64,000 bases of DNA from Saprospiraceae bacterium. GTDB lineage: Bacteria; Bacteroidota; Bacteroidia; Chitinophagales; Saprospiraceae. The notes beneath the pieces are model-generated. The model was given only the letters and a program-made list of their open reading frames with translations, searched no databases and was not told where the DNA came from. The translations under genes were made by a program, and so were the position numbers. The stretch is from positions 1-64,000 of the forward strand of contig JARGNR010000024.1 of the NCBI GenBank assembly GCA_029212405.1. Direction: 5' to 3'. The stretch's first letter is position 1, and each line of letters opens with the position of its first letter. Shown one piece after another: positions 35,321 to 43,875 of the stretch.

Positions 35321-38242
35321 ATGTATCAGAGTAAGTCCTACACGATCATCATTAACCTAGAATTTAATGAGCTCCTACAACGATATATTCCCGAACCCTA
35401 CATTGTACAATTAGAAGCAGATGGGACCTTAGGAAGAATGAAGGCCCGGGCAACCTCCGTTACAGTGCCTACCTATGCGATTGCGCTTCCACAAGATCAA
35501 ATTGATGGTATTCTGCATCGTGCCAATACCTTAAGTTTGGCAGAATTGGAAAATAAATACTGCACCAAGAAAAGGAATCAAAATACATTGATCAAGCTTT
35601 TTCAAATTAATGACATAAAAAGTGTTATTCTAAAGTTTTATGATCGAAAAATTCATGAATTCTGCTTGGTGCTCAAGGATTGGAATATTCCAATGATAAT
35701 AGGTGTTGAGAGAAAGGCGAGACTCGAGGATTTGAAAATTAATCATGCTGCACATTCTGCTGAACCCATTCTTAGATTTGAGAAAACTAATCTTGGAATC
35801 AAATACTCATTAAAAATTAATGATGGCAAAATTCCATGGTCTCCTTTTCGAAAAGATGTTCATATACTGTCGAATGACAATTCTTGGATTGTGGCAGATT
35901 ATACATTAATGCACGTTAAGACGATCAATGGTAATAAATTAAAACCCTTTCTCAAGAATGACAATATTTTTATCAAAAACGAAATGGTCTATACCTATTT
36001 CGAGAAGTTTATTCTAAATGTTGCACAAAAAACAGAGATAGAGGCGGAAGGGTTCGATGTAGTACAGTACGACGAGATTGAAAACTGCCGACTGAGCACC
36101 ACCTATGATTTTGTAAATGAGGAATTGGTACTAGATATTCACTTTGACTATCATCAATCTTCATTCCTTTATAGTTCTCAAGCAAAGAATAAGACTAGGA
36201 TTAATGTCACTGACGATAAAAAGATCTCAATTATCCAGGTAAAAAGGCATCCGAAGAAGGAAGAAGAATGGATCCAACACTTACTGCAAATGGGACTAGA
36301 ATTGAACCTTTCAAAACGGTTCAAGATTCCCCAAGAGGATGATTCTTATAAAATGATCCAGTTTATTATACAAAATAAAGCAGAGCTGAAATCAAAAGGT
36401 TTTAAAATTGATCGACCCACAATTGATGGGCATACCATCTCATTGGATAAACAATCCATCCACCTTAAGTCAAATTCAGAAAGTGATTGGTTTGACATAC
36501 ATGGGGTAGTAGAAATCGGCTCTGATCGGATTCCTTTTGCTCAATTGTTAGAATCAATTAAAGATGGAAACCGTTTTTATAAATTACCAGACGGTAGGTA
36601 CTTTGTAATACCGCAGACATGGATGACAAAGTATGAGGAGATTGCAAAATTTGGAGAACAGCAAGGAGGTAAGGTACGAATCCGGAAGTCACAATATACG
36701 TTTATAGATGACTTAGAAGAATTCGAAGGGGTAGTAAGAAAGGATATTATAATTGATGCTGACATAGATTATAGTCCATCCATCCATCTCAATGCTTCGT
36801 TGAGGCCTTATCAGTTGGAGGGGGTGAAATGGTTAATAGCCCATCAGCAAAATTCGTTAGGTGCATGTTTGGCGGATGATATGGGCCTGGGTAAAACGTT
36901 GCAGACGATAGCTGTATTATCTTATACAAAAGATAGGCTAAAAAGGGATATAAAATCATCTCCTCAACAAATGACATTGTTTGGAGCTTCCATGATCGAA
37001 GAGATCAATCCTTTGAGGGCGTTGATTATCCTTCCCTCTTCTTTAGTATTCAACTGGTTTAAAGAGATAAAAAAATTCAATAGTACTTTACATACTGCTC
37101 GATTTGTGGGTGCCCAACGAAAAAAACTTAATGATACGCTCGACAAATTTGATATTGTATTGACCACCTATCATACGGTCTTAAGGGATGTAGAATTATT
37201 GAAATCGATTCAATGGGAATACATTGTTTTAGATGAAAGTCAAATGATCAAGAATAAAGAATCGAAAATGTTTAAGTGCATCAATGAGTTGGATAGCAAG
37301 CACAAAATATCCCTATCAGGTACACCGATTGAAAATTCATTATCTGATTTGTGGTCTCAAATGGAATTTATTAATCCTAAGATGCTTGGCGATTTTGCTT
37401 TTTTCAAGACCAATTACCTGATTCCTATTGAAAAATATAGAGACGAAGATGCTTTGTCCCAACTGGCCAAAATGGTAAAGCCATTTATTCTTCGAAGAAC
37501 CAAAGAGGAAGTGGCCAAAGACTTGCCTCCATTAGTGGAAACGGTGGAGTATATTAACTTGCAGCAAGCACAAAAAGACGTGTATGACAAAGTAAAAAGT
37601 GCCACTCGGAATTACTTATTGGGATTAGATAATGCGGATAGGACATATAAGTTTCATGTTTTTGCAGCATTGACAAAATTGCGTCAGATCTCCAATAATC
37701 CTATTATGGTGGATGAATCGTATGATGGAGGGTCTGAGAAAATGGACTATATTTTAACAAAGATGGAAACAGTATTTAAATCAGGACATAAGGTTTTGGT
37801 TTTTAGTTCGTTTACAAAGTTGATCAAATTGTATACAGAGCAATGTGTGGCAAACAATTGGAGCTATGTTACCTTGACAGGAAGTCATTCACAAAGACAA
37901 AGAGAAACAGCAGTTGCAGATTTTCAATCTAAAAAAGAAGTACAGTTTTTCTTTATTTCATTGAAGGCTGGGGGAGTTGGTTTAAATCTAACAGCTGCAG
38001 ACTATGTTTTTATTCTGGATCCATGGTGGAATCCATTTGCAGAAAAACAAGCCATAGCCAGAGCGCATCGGATAGGGCAAGATAAATCTGTTAATGTGAT
38101 TCGATTCATAGCGAAAGGTACCATTGAAGAAAAGATTTTGGCTTTACAAGAAAGGAAAAAGATCATCTCTGACGATGTAATTAATTTTAAGGAGGAGCGT
38201 ATAAATTTGGATCGTTTGGATTTGGAATTTGTGTTGAATTAA
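35321..38242 (+). CDS. SNF2-family DEAD/DEAH-box helicase/ATPase
   Basis: 973 residues from the ATG at 35321 (an in-frame TTG 18 bases earlier lies within the presumed leader). The N-terminal ~480 residues have no recognised domain by eye and resemble the bacterial SNF2-associated region. The ATPase core follows: Walker A DDMGLGKTLQTIA with Lys525, motif II DESQ at 638-641, motif III LSGTPIENS, then the helicase C lobe with VLVFSSFTKLIKLY, GGVGLNLTAADYVFILDPW and ARAHRIGQ (motif VI). SNF2 proteins are ATP-driven DNA translocases that remodel protein-DNA complexes; in bacteria the best known is RapA, which recycles RNA polymerase. A role here is inferred only from the family. It is transcribed divergently from the ribosomal operon. 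Confidence 0.93.
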   Translation: MYQSKSYTIIINLEFNELLQRYIPEPYIVQLEADGTLGRMKARATSVTVPTYAIALPQDQIDGILHRANTLSLAELENKYCTKKRNQNTLIKLFQINDIKSVILKFYDRKIHEFCLVLKDWNIPMIIGVERKARLEDLKINHAAHSAEPILRFEKTNLGIKYSLKINDGKIPWSPFRKDVHILSNDNSWIVADYTLMHVKTINGNKLKPFLKNDNIFIKNEMVYTYFEKFILNVAQKTEIEAEGFDVVQYDEIENCRLSTTYDFVNEELVLDIHFDYHQSSFLYSSQAKNKTRINVTDDKKISIIQVKRHPKKEEEWIQHLLQMGLELNLSKRFKIPQEDDSYKMIQFIIQNKAELKSKGFKIDRPTIDGHTISLDKQSIHLKSNSESDWFDIHGVVEIGSDRIPFAQLLESIKDGNRFYKLPDGRYFVIPQTWMTKYEEIAKFGEQQGGKVRIRKSQYTFIDDLEEFEGVVRKDIIIDADIDYSPSIHLNASLRPYQLEGVKWLIAHQQNSLGACLADDMGLGKTLQTIAVLSYTKDRLKRDIKSSPQQMTLFGASMIEEINPLRALIILPSSLVFNWFKEIKKFNSTLHTARFVGAQRKKLNDTLDKFDIVLTTYHTVLRDVELLKSIQWEYIVLDESQMIKNKESKMFKCINELDSKHKISLSGTPIENSLSDLWSQMEFINPKMLGDFAFFKTNYLIPIEKYRDEDALSQLAKMVKPFILRRTKEEVAKDLPPLVETVEYINLQQAQKDVYDKVKSATRNYLLGLDNADRTYKFHVFAALTKLRQISNNPIMVDESYDGGSEKMDYILTKMETVFKSGHKVLVFSSFTKLIKLYTEQCVANNWSYVTLTGSHSQRQRETAVADFQSKKEVQFFFISLKAGGVGLNLTAADYVFILDPWWNPFAEKQAIARAHRIGQDKSVNVIRFIAKGTIEEKILALQERKKIISDDVINFKEERINLDRLDLEFVLN

Positions 38243-38359
38243 TTTTTTCTACGCGTTTTTCTGCTGTCGATGTCTCTTAGTACTTTCGAAATGGTTTAAC
38301 CATTCACTCATGTTAATAACCACACAATCATTTATCCTACTTTAAGTCAAGGACTACTT

Positions 38360-38367
38360 TATCTTTG
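38360..38367 (+). promoter_or_regulatory. Candidate -7 box for the sensor-kinase operon
   Basis: TATCTTTG matches TAnnTTTG and lies 35 bases before the ATG at 38403. The -33 TTG is not evident. Confidence 0.4.
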
Positions 38368-38402
38368 TATATTAGTTAATCTTGAATAGTGTAAATTTAG
38401 CT

Positions 38403-41400
38403 ATGTGGTGTCGGTCCATTTTTCCATTACTAATAGTTTTATGGTGTAACAATGCACTATTAGGACAGTGGAATGGTATACGAATGACAGATGTGGGATT
38501 ATCAGACCAACTCAGTATGCAGGTCAATGCAATTGCTCAAGATAGTCTTGGCTATTTATATTTTGGCGGTAATCAAGGGCTCAAAAGATATGATGGAAAT
38601 TCAATAAAACATTATGCTGCTTTATACGGAGATAGTTCTTCCATAAGTACAGGTGAAGTCCTCGACATGAAATTTGATAAATTGGGAGATTTGTGGCTGA
38701 CCATGCGCTATGGAGGGCTCAATCGGTTTTCACCACGCAATCAATCATTCAAAAAATATACCCTTCCGAATTTACCTCCAGAATTGGAAAATAACTGTCA
38801 TGGAATATTGATAGATGAGAAGGAGGATATTTGGATAGGAAGTGGACAGATTCGTTTATATCAAGTAGATAAAGAAGCAGATACATTAATTACGTTTATT
38901 CCATCATGGCTGGAAGAGGATTTGACGGAACGTTATATCATCAATACCATTCTTCAGGATGTCCATAATAAAGATCTATTGTGGTTAAGTATTACAGATT
39001 ACGATGACTATGGAGACAGGTTATTTGAGAAAAATGGTGGATATGGAGTAGTATCCTTCAATCGGAAAACTAAGAAATTTGAAAGACACCCTATCCAAGG
39101 AAGATTAGGCCATCAGTTAAAGAATGGTACCCTATTATCAACCTACTCTCTAAACCATATTTTACATTGGAATCCAAAAACGGGAGAAGGAGAGTTGGTA
39201 AGAGTAAAATCACCGACTCGACCTGATAGAGATTTCATTACACGTAAAATTATTTCGAAGGGAGATAACTTATGGGTCAGTAATGTGGAGAATATTTATG
39301 AGTATTCACCAGAAAATAAGCCAAAATTAATTTACGAATCTGATGAAGGAGCGCCTTACATAAACACGATGTTTGAAGACAGAGATGGAAATATATGGGT
39401 TGGAACCGCACAAGGAGCGTTGGTGTACAACCCAAAATTTAATAAGATAAAAAGCTTTTCGCTCAATGCTTTTCAGGATTATCGAAGGATATATCCAGGG
39501 CGATTGGGCTATGATCCTATCCATCAATGTGTTTTATTTTCCCATAATTCGGAAATGAGTAGAGGGAGGATATATAGACTCTTTTTGGATCAAACAAAAG
39601 AAGTTGATTTTATTGATCGAAAGAGAAGCGTCAACGGATTGGGAGTATATGACCATTATTTATACGAAGCACATAGAAATGGAGTAAAAGTAACAGACCT
39701 AAAGAAAGGACTCCAATATGAAAATTTGATGTTGGACGATCAAAATTTGCCTGCTTTGTGGAATTTAAATGTTAGTGAGGGAGGAGTTATGAGCATGGTT
39801 GCGGCACATCACTTCTTTTGGAAGAAATCTCCTAATGCACCCATTGAAATTTTGGAAATCAATGATTTTGAAAACTCCTTTGGAAGAGAATTTAATGAAA
39901 TATTTGAAGGGATGGAATATTACAGTGAGCAAGAAGCTCTAGTATTTTCCATGGCTATTTATGTGGTTGACTTGGAGAATGGAAAGGCCAAAAAGCTTAC
40001 GATTGATTCCACTTTCAATCCTAGGAACGATGAGATTTTTGACGTTAAAGTAGATAGTAAAGGATTTATTTGGGCTGCGGGCAAAGATTATTTGGGGAAA
40101 TTTGAGAGAAAGAATGATCATTTAGAACTAGTAGATCGATATACAATATCTGATGGTTTAGCGATGACACAGGTAACAGAATTATTTGTAGATTATAAAG
40201 ATCGAATTTGGTGTTTTATGGCCAATGGAGTCAGTGCAATAGACCAAGAAGTTCGAGATGTTAGATCATATGGATTGAAAGATGGCTTAATTCAATTCTT
40301 TAATGACCCAAGACAAGTTATTGATCTGCCTGATAATAATATAGTTTCTGTGAATGGTAATGCTATAATAATGTTTCACCCCGATACATTATGGCAGGCA
40401 AAAAGTGTCGAAACGACAAGGGTTACCATAGATCATATTAAAGTAGATGGATTACCATCAGATTTAGGTTTATCCAGTTCAATAATTGAAATTCCATACG
40501 ACAGTAAAAGTATCGATATTAGTTTTCAAGGTATTTATTTTCCATCTGCAAAAGGACTGCAATATTCGTATCGATTAAGAGGGTTGGATGATAAATGGGT
40601 AGATATTGGTGATAATCGACAAGTGATACTAACAGGGCTTTCATCTGGGAATTATACGTTTGAAGTCAAAGTAGGACAACCCGAAACGACATCAACAATT
40701 ACAGCATTGAATCTTATCGTAGCAACTCCATTTTATACATCTTGGTGGTTCATCTTGTTGATGGCTTTGTTGTTAATGGCTTTGATTTATACGCTTTATT
40801 TTTTCCGGATTCAACAAATAAAGAAGGAAACACAAGACCAAATTGCCGTTGATAAAAAAATTGCTGAACTGGAACTTTCAGCACTGCGAGCTCAGATGAA
40901 TCCACACTTTATGTTTAATAGTTTGAATTCTATTAAAAACTTTATTCTATCGTCCAGGCCCTTAGAGGCATCAGAATACTTGTCCAATTTTGCACATTTG
41001 ATACGCATGATTTTGCAGAATTCCAAGAAGAGTACCATTTCCATAGAAGAAGAATTGGAAACGCTTGAGCTGTATGTAGAGTTGGAACAAATGCGTTTTG
41101 ATAAGGCGTTTACATTTGAATGTATCGATAATGATGAACTTCCATTGGACCAAATTAGGATTCCTCCCATGATTTTACAACCCTACATTGAAAACGCAAT
41201 ATGGCATGGATTAATGCATAAAGAAGGGAACCGAAAATTGGAACTTAGATTTGAGAAGATTGATGAAAAATACATTCGGTGTATTATAGAAGATAATGGG
41301 GTTGGACGTAAAGCAGCCAATGAAAGAAAGGATGCTTCTATGCAACGTTACAAGAGTATGGGAATGGGGATTACAAAAGAGAGAGTTGATATAATTAACA

Positions 41401-41510
41401 AAATGAGTCAAATGGGAATCGAGATTTCCATTGTGGATAGAGTGAATGATAAAGATGAGCCATTGGGAACTCAGGTGCGTTTAAAAATTCCAGTTGTTTC
41501 AGTGTTTTAA
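38403..41510 (+). CDS. Two-component sensor histidine kinase with Reg_prop propeller, Y_Y_Y domain and LytS-type kinase
   Basis: 1035 residues from the ATG at 38403; the in-frame TTG at 38382 is probably in the leader. Signal or membrane start at 1-25, then a large periplasmic sensor of ligand-binding propeller repeats (LGYLYFGGNQGLKRYDG, GDLWLTMRYGGLNRF, GNIWVGTAQGALVYNP). A Y_Y_Y domain comes next (YSYRLRGLDDKWVDIG, SSGNYTFEVKVG). One membrane helix lies at about 777-799. The His_kinase domain has phospho-acceptor His835 in MNPHFMFNSLNSIKNF, and the ATPase domain has IPPMILQPYIENAIWHG and IIEDNGVGRKA. It senses an external or periplasmic signal and phosphorylates the LytTR regulator encoded 23 bases downstream. 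Similar sensors in Bacteroidota often respond to polysaccharides, but the ligand here is unknown. Confidence 0.92.
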   Translation: MWCRSIFPLLIVLWCNNALLGQWNGIRMTDVGLSDQLSMQVNAIAQDSLGYLYFGGNQGLKRYDGNSIKHYAALYGDSSSISTGEVLDMKFDKLGDLWLTMRYGGLNRFSPRNQSFKKYTLPNLPPELENNCHGILIDEKEDIWIGSGQIRLYQVDKEADTLITFIPSWLEEDLTERYIINTILQDVHNKDLLWLSITDYDDYGDRLFEKNGGYGVVSFNRKTKKFERHPIQGRLGHQLKNGTLLSTYSLNHILHWNPKTGEGELVRVKSPTRPDRDFITRKIISKGDNLWVSNVENIYEYSPENKPKLIYESDEGAPYINTMFEDRDGNIWVGTAQGALVYNPKFNKIKSFSLNAFQDYRRIYPGRLGYDPIHQCVLFSHNSEMSRGRIYRLFLDQTKEVDFIDRKRSVNGLGVYDHYLYEAHRNGVKVTDLKKGLQYENLMLDDQNLPALWNLNVSEGGVMSMVAAHHFFWKKSPNAPIEILEINDFENSFGREFNEIFEGMEYYSEQEALVFSMAIYVVDLENGKAKKLTIDSTFNPRNDEIFDVKVDSKGFIWAAGKDYLGKFERKNDHLELVDRYTISDGLAMTQVTELFVDYKDRIWCFMANGVSAIDQEVRDVRSYGLKDGLIQFFNDPRQVIDLPDNNIVSVNGNAIIMFHPDTLWQAKSVETTRVTIDHIKVDGLPSDLGLSSSIIEIPYDSKSIDISFQGIYFPSAKGLQYSYRLRGLDDKWVDIGDNRQVILTGLSSGNYTFEVKVGQPETTSTITALNLIVATPFYTSWWFILLMALLLMALIYTLYFFRIQQIKKETQDQIAVDKKIAELELSALRAQMNPHFMFNSLNSIKNFILSSRPLEASEYLSNFAHLIRMILQNSKKSTISIEEELETLELYVELEQMRFDKAFTFECIDNDELPLDQIRIPPMILQPYIENAIWHGLMHKEGNRKLELRFEKIDEKYIRCIIEDNGVGRKAANERKDASMQRYKSMGMGITKERVDIINKMSQMGIEISIVDRVNDKDEPLGTQVRLKIPVVSVF

Positions 41511-41533
41511 TGAGGCTTAAAAAAAAATAGAAT

Positions 41534-42286
41534 ATGTTAAGGACAATAATCATAGATGACGAGCGAAGCAGTTTAGAATCATTAGAATTTGAATTGACAA
41601 ATTACTGTGATGATGTAACCGTTGTGGCCAAATATAATGATCCACTTTTAGCCATTAATGAAATACACAAACACACTCCCGATCTTCTATTTTTAGACAT
41701 TGAAATGCCTGGTTTGAATGGTTTTGAATTCTTGCAAAAACTGGACAATCGGAATTTTGATGTTGTGTTTGTGACCGCCTACGATCAGTTTGCGATTCGT
41801 GCTTTTGAGTTTAATGCGATAGGGTATATTATGAAACCTGTGCGAAAAAATAAATTAATTCAAGCAGTCAATAAGGTTCGTTCGAACAGGGATCACCAAT
41901 TTGACAATCAAAAACTATCGGCTTTAATTCAAAATATTCATGTTCAGGGAGCTGGACAACTGGATCGAGTAGCACTTCCCACGGGTGAGGGGTATTCATT
42001 GGTTAAAGTGGATGACATCACCTACTTGCAAGCGGAAAGCAATTATACTTGGGTATTTATAGCTGATGGGAGTAAGTATTTGGTGGCCAAAACATTAAAA
42101 GATGTCACAACTTTGATAAATAGAACCCAGTTTTTTAGAGCCCATAAAAGCTACTTTGTCAACCTCAATCATGTTCAGCGGTATATACGAGGTCAAGGAG
42201 GGTATCTGGTGATGGTCTCAGGAGAACAAATACCAGTTTCGCGGTCCCAAAGAAATGATTTATTAATCAAGTTGCAAGGCATCTAA
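41534..42286 (+). CDS. LytTR-family response regulator
   Basis: 250 residues. The receiver domain has the acidic pocket IIIDDE, phospho-acceptor Asp55 in LLFLDIEMPG, and the conserved Thr/Lys positions VTAYD and IMKPV. The LytTR DNA-binding domain spans about 140-248 (DRVALPTGEGYSLVKVDDI, YLQAESNYTWVF, FFRAHKSYFVNLNHV). LytTR proteins bind direct repeats upstream of their target genes. It is translated 23 bases after the cognate sensor kinase and almost certainly in the same operon. The secreted fibre-like and BNR proteins that follow on the same strand are candidate targets, as inference from position only. Confidence 0.94.
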   Translation: MLRTIIIDDERSSLESLEFELTNYCDDVTVVAKYNDPLLAINEIHKHTPDLLFLDIEMPGLNGFEFLQKLDNRNFDVVFVTAYDQFAIRAFEFNAIGYIMKPVRKNKLIQAVNKVRSNRDHQFDNQKLSALIQNIHVQGAGQLDRVALPTGEGYSLVKVDDITYLQAESNYTWVFIADGSKYLVAKTLKDVTTLINRTQFFRAHKSYFVNLNHVQRYIRGQGGYLVMVSGEQIPVSRSQRNDLLIKLQGI

Positions 42287-42395
42287 TCTCGGTGTTTTCA
42301 ATAAATATTACCATTTACTCAATTTAATTGCACAACACACATTTCTGCTTTTATTGTACTTGTTTTGCCTCTACATTTGAGGAAAATATGAATTA

Positions 42396-43847
42396 ATGAA
42401 ACAGATAATTTTCTATTGCATTTTACTTTTGCCATTGAATTTACTCGCTCAAGAAAATGTTGGTATTGGAACGGATAATCCACAAGGTAAGCTTCATTTG
42501 GAGACAAATTCAGGTGTGTCCATTCCTCAGTTGAGGCTTACAGAAACGGGCTTTGATTATGCTCGAATTAAATTTGAAAACGATCAAAATCCTGGTGTGT
42601 ATTGGGATATTGCTGGTCTGGCGGACTCAATTGCACAAAATTCAAAATTAAATTTTTATTTCAAAAGCCCAGAAGCAACAGGAGACCGATTGACCATATT
42701 AGGCAATGGAAACATTGGAATAAGTAAAACTTCTCCGGAGGCAAGACTAGATATTAAAGGAGGAAGTTGGAATTTGGAGGGAGGAAGTACAGGTGATTTA
42801 AGGATTGGAACATCGACCTACAATATGCGTTTTGGAGTCGCTACTGGCGGCGGTGGAGCTGGAATAGGAAGAATCTTCACGGGACAAGGCGTTAATAATT
42901 TGATTTTTGGTACGAATGACACAAGGAGAATGGTGATTCATGAATCTGGTAATATAGGAATAGGGCTGGATAATCCTGTTGCCAAATTGCATGTCAACGG
43001 GGATATGAGAGTAAATAATCTAGCGGGATCTGGAGATCGGAATGTTATGGTTGATAGCAATGGAAAATTCAAAATAGGAGGTTCTGGAGCGGGGGATACG
43101 GATTGGACAGAGACAGGTACACTGGTATATACAACAAAGACGGCACGTCTTTTAACCACTACAACTCAAGGTCCAGTGACAAATACATTTTACATAGATA
43201 TGAATTCTGGAGGTATTGATAGATGGTCAACTTTGGGTAGTAGTGCTCCATATGGTTCTACTTTAAATCTTCAAGGTTCAAGTTCTGGTGATCTATTTAT
43301 GGTTGAAGGAGGTGGAAATGTAGGAATAGGCGGTCCTGCTAATTCTAAGTTGACGGTCACTGGAAATGATAATAATGGAACTACAGCGTCATTGGAGATT
43401 AAGACTATTTCTGGAACAATGTTAGTAGATGACAATGAATTGGATGTGCTGGGACAAGGCCGGAAACTTCACATAAATGCCAATTCTGACAATCCTGTTA
43501 CTATTGGGACCTATTACATTCCATCGGATTATTTGCTTGCTGTAGATGGAAAAATTATCGCAGAAGAAGTGAGGGTACAAATGTCTGGAGATTGGCCGGA
43601 TTATGTTTTTAAAGAAGACTATCATTTGAAGTCATTAAAAGAGGTAGAAAGTCACATTGAAAATCATGGACACCTGCCTGGGATACCTTCGGCTATAGAA
43701 GTAGAAAAAGAAGGATTAACACTTGGAGAAATGCAGCGAAAGATGATGGAAAAAATTGAAGAGTTGACATTGTATGTAATTGAATTAGATAAGGAGAATG
43801 CATTGTTGAAAAAAGAATTGCAGGCTATAAAAAAATCAATAAAGTAA
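42396..43847 (+). CDS. Secreted fibre-like protein with repeated NVGIGT/KLHV motifs
   Basis: 483 residues. Signal peptide 1-19 (ending LLAQ). The body carries repeats of the form NVGIGTDNPQGKLHLE and NIGIGLDNPVAKLHVNG, typical of bacterial and phage tail-fibre-like beta structures. The C-terminal ~85 residues are the family tail seen in Bacteroidota (DYVFKEDYHLKSLKEVE, GHLPGIPSAIEVEKEGLTL, then a coiled coil). Such proteins probably trimerise. No catalytic residue is evident, and a surface or host-contact role is inferred. It begins about 110 bases after the response regulator. A TACATTTG box at 42372-42379 is too close to the ATG to be convincing as its promoter. It is followed 28 bases later by the BNR-propeller gene, likely co-transcribed. 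Confidence 0.8.
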   Translation: MKQIIFYCILLLPLNLLAQENVGIGTDNPQGKLHLETNSGVSIPQLRLTETGFDYARIKFENDQNPGVYWDIAGLADSIAQNSKLNFYFKSPEATGDRLTILGNGNIGISKTSPEARLDIKGGSWNLEGGSTGDLRIGTSTYNMRFGVATGGGGAGIGRIFTGQGVNNLIFGTNDTRRMVIHESGNIGIGLDNPVAKLHVNGDMRVNNLAGSGDRNVMVDSNGKFKIGGSGAGDTDWTETGTLVYTTKTARLLTTTTQGPVTNTFYIDMNSGGIDRWSTLGSSAPYGSTLNLQGSSSGDLFMVEGGGNVGIGGPANSKLTVTGNDNNGTTASLEIKTISGTMLVDDNELDVLGQGRKLHINANSDNPVTIGTYYIPSDYLLAVDGKIIAEEVRVQMSGDWPDYVFKEDYHLKSLKEVESHIENHGHLPGIPSAIEVEKEGLTLGEMQRKMMEKIEELTLYVIELDKENALLKKELQAIKKSIK

Positions 43848-43875
43848 ACATTTCAGACGCTTAAATCTAAAGAAA

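Noticed and set aside
42071-42081. GTAAGTATTTG inside the LytTR regulator gene, matching part of the 3' element seed
   Set aside because: It is in coding sequence, away from a start codon and in the sense orientation of the seed, so it could not pair with the element RNA; taken as a chance match.
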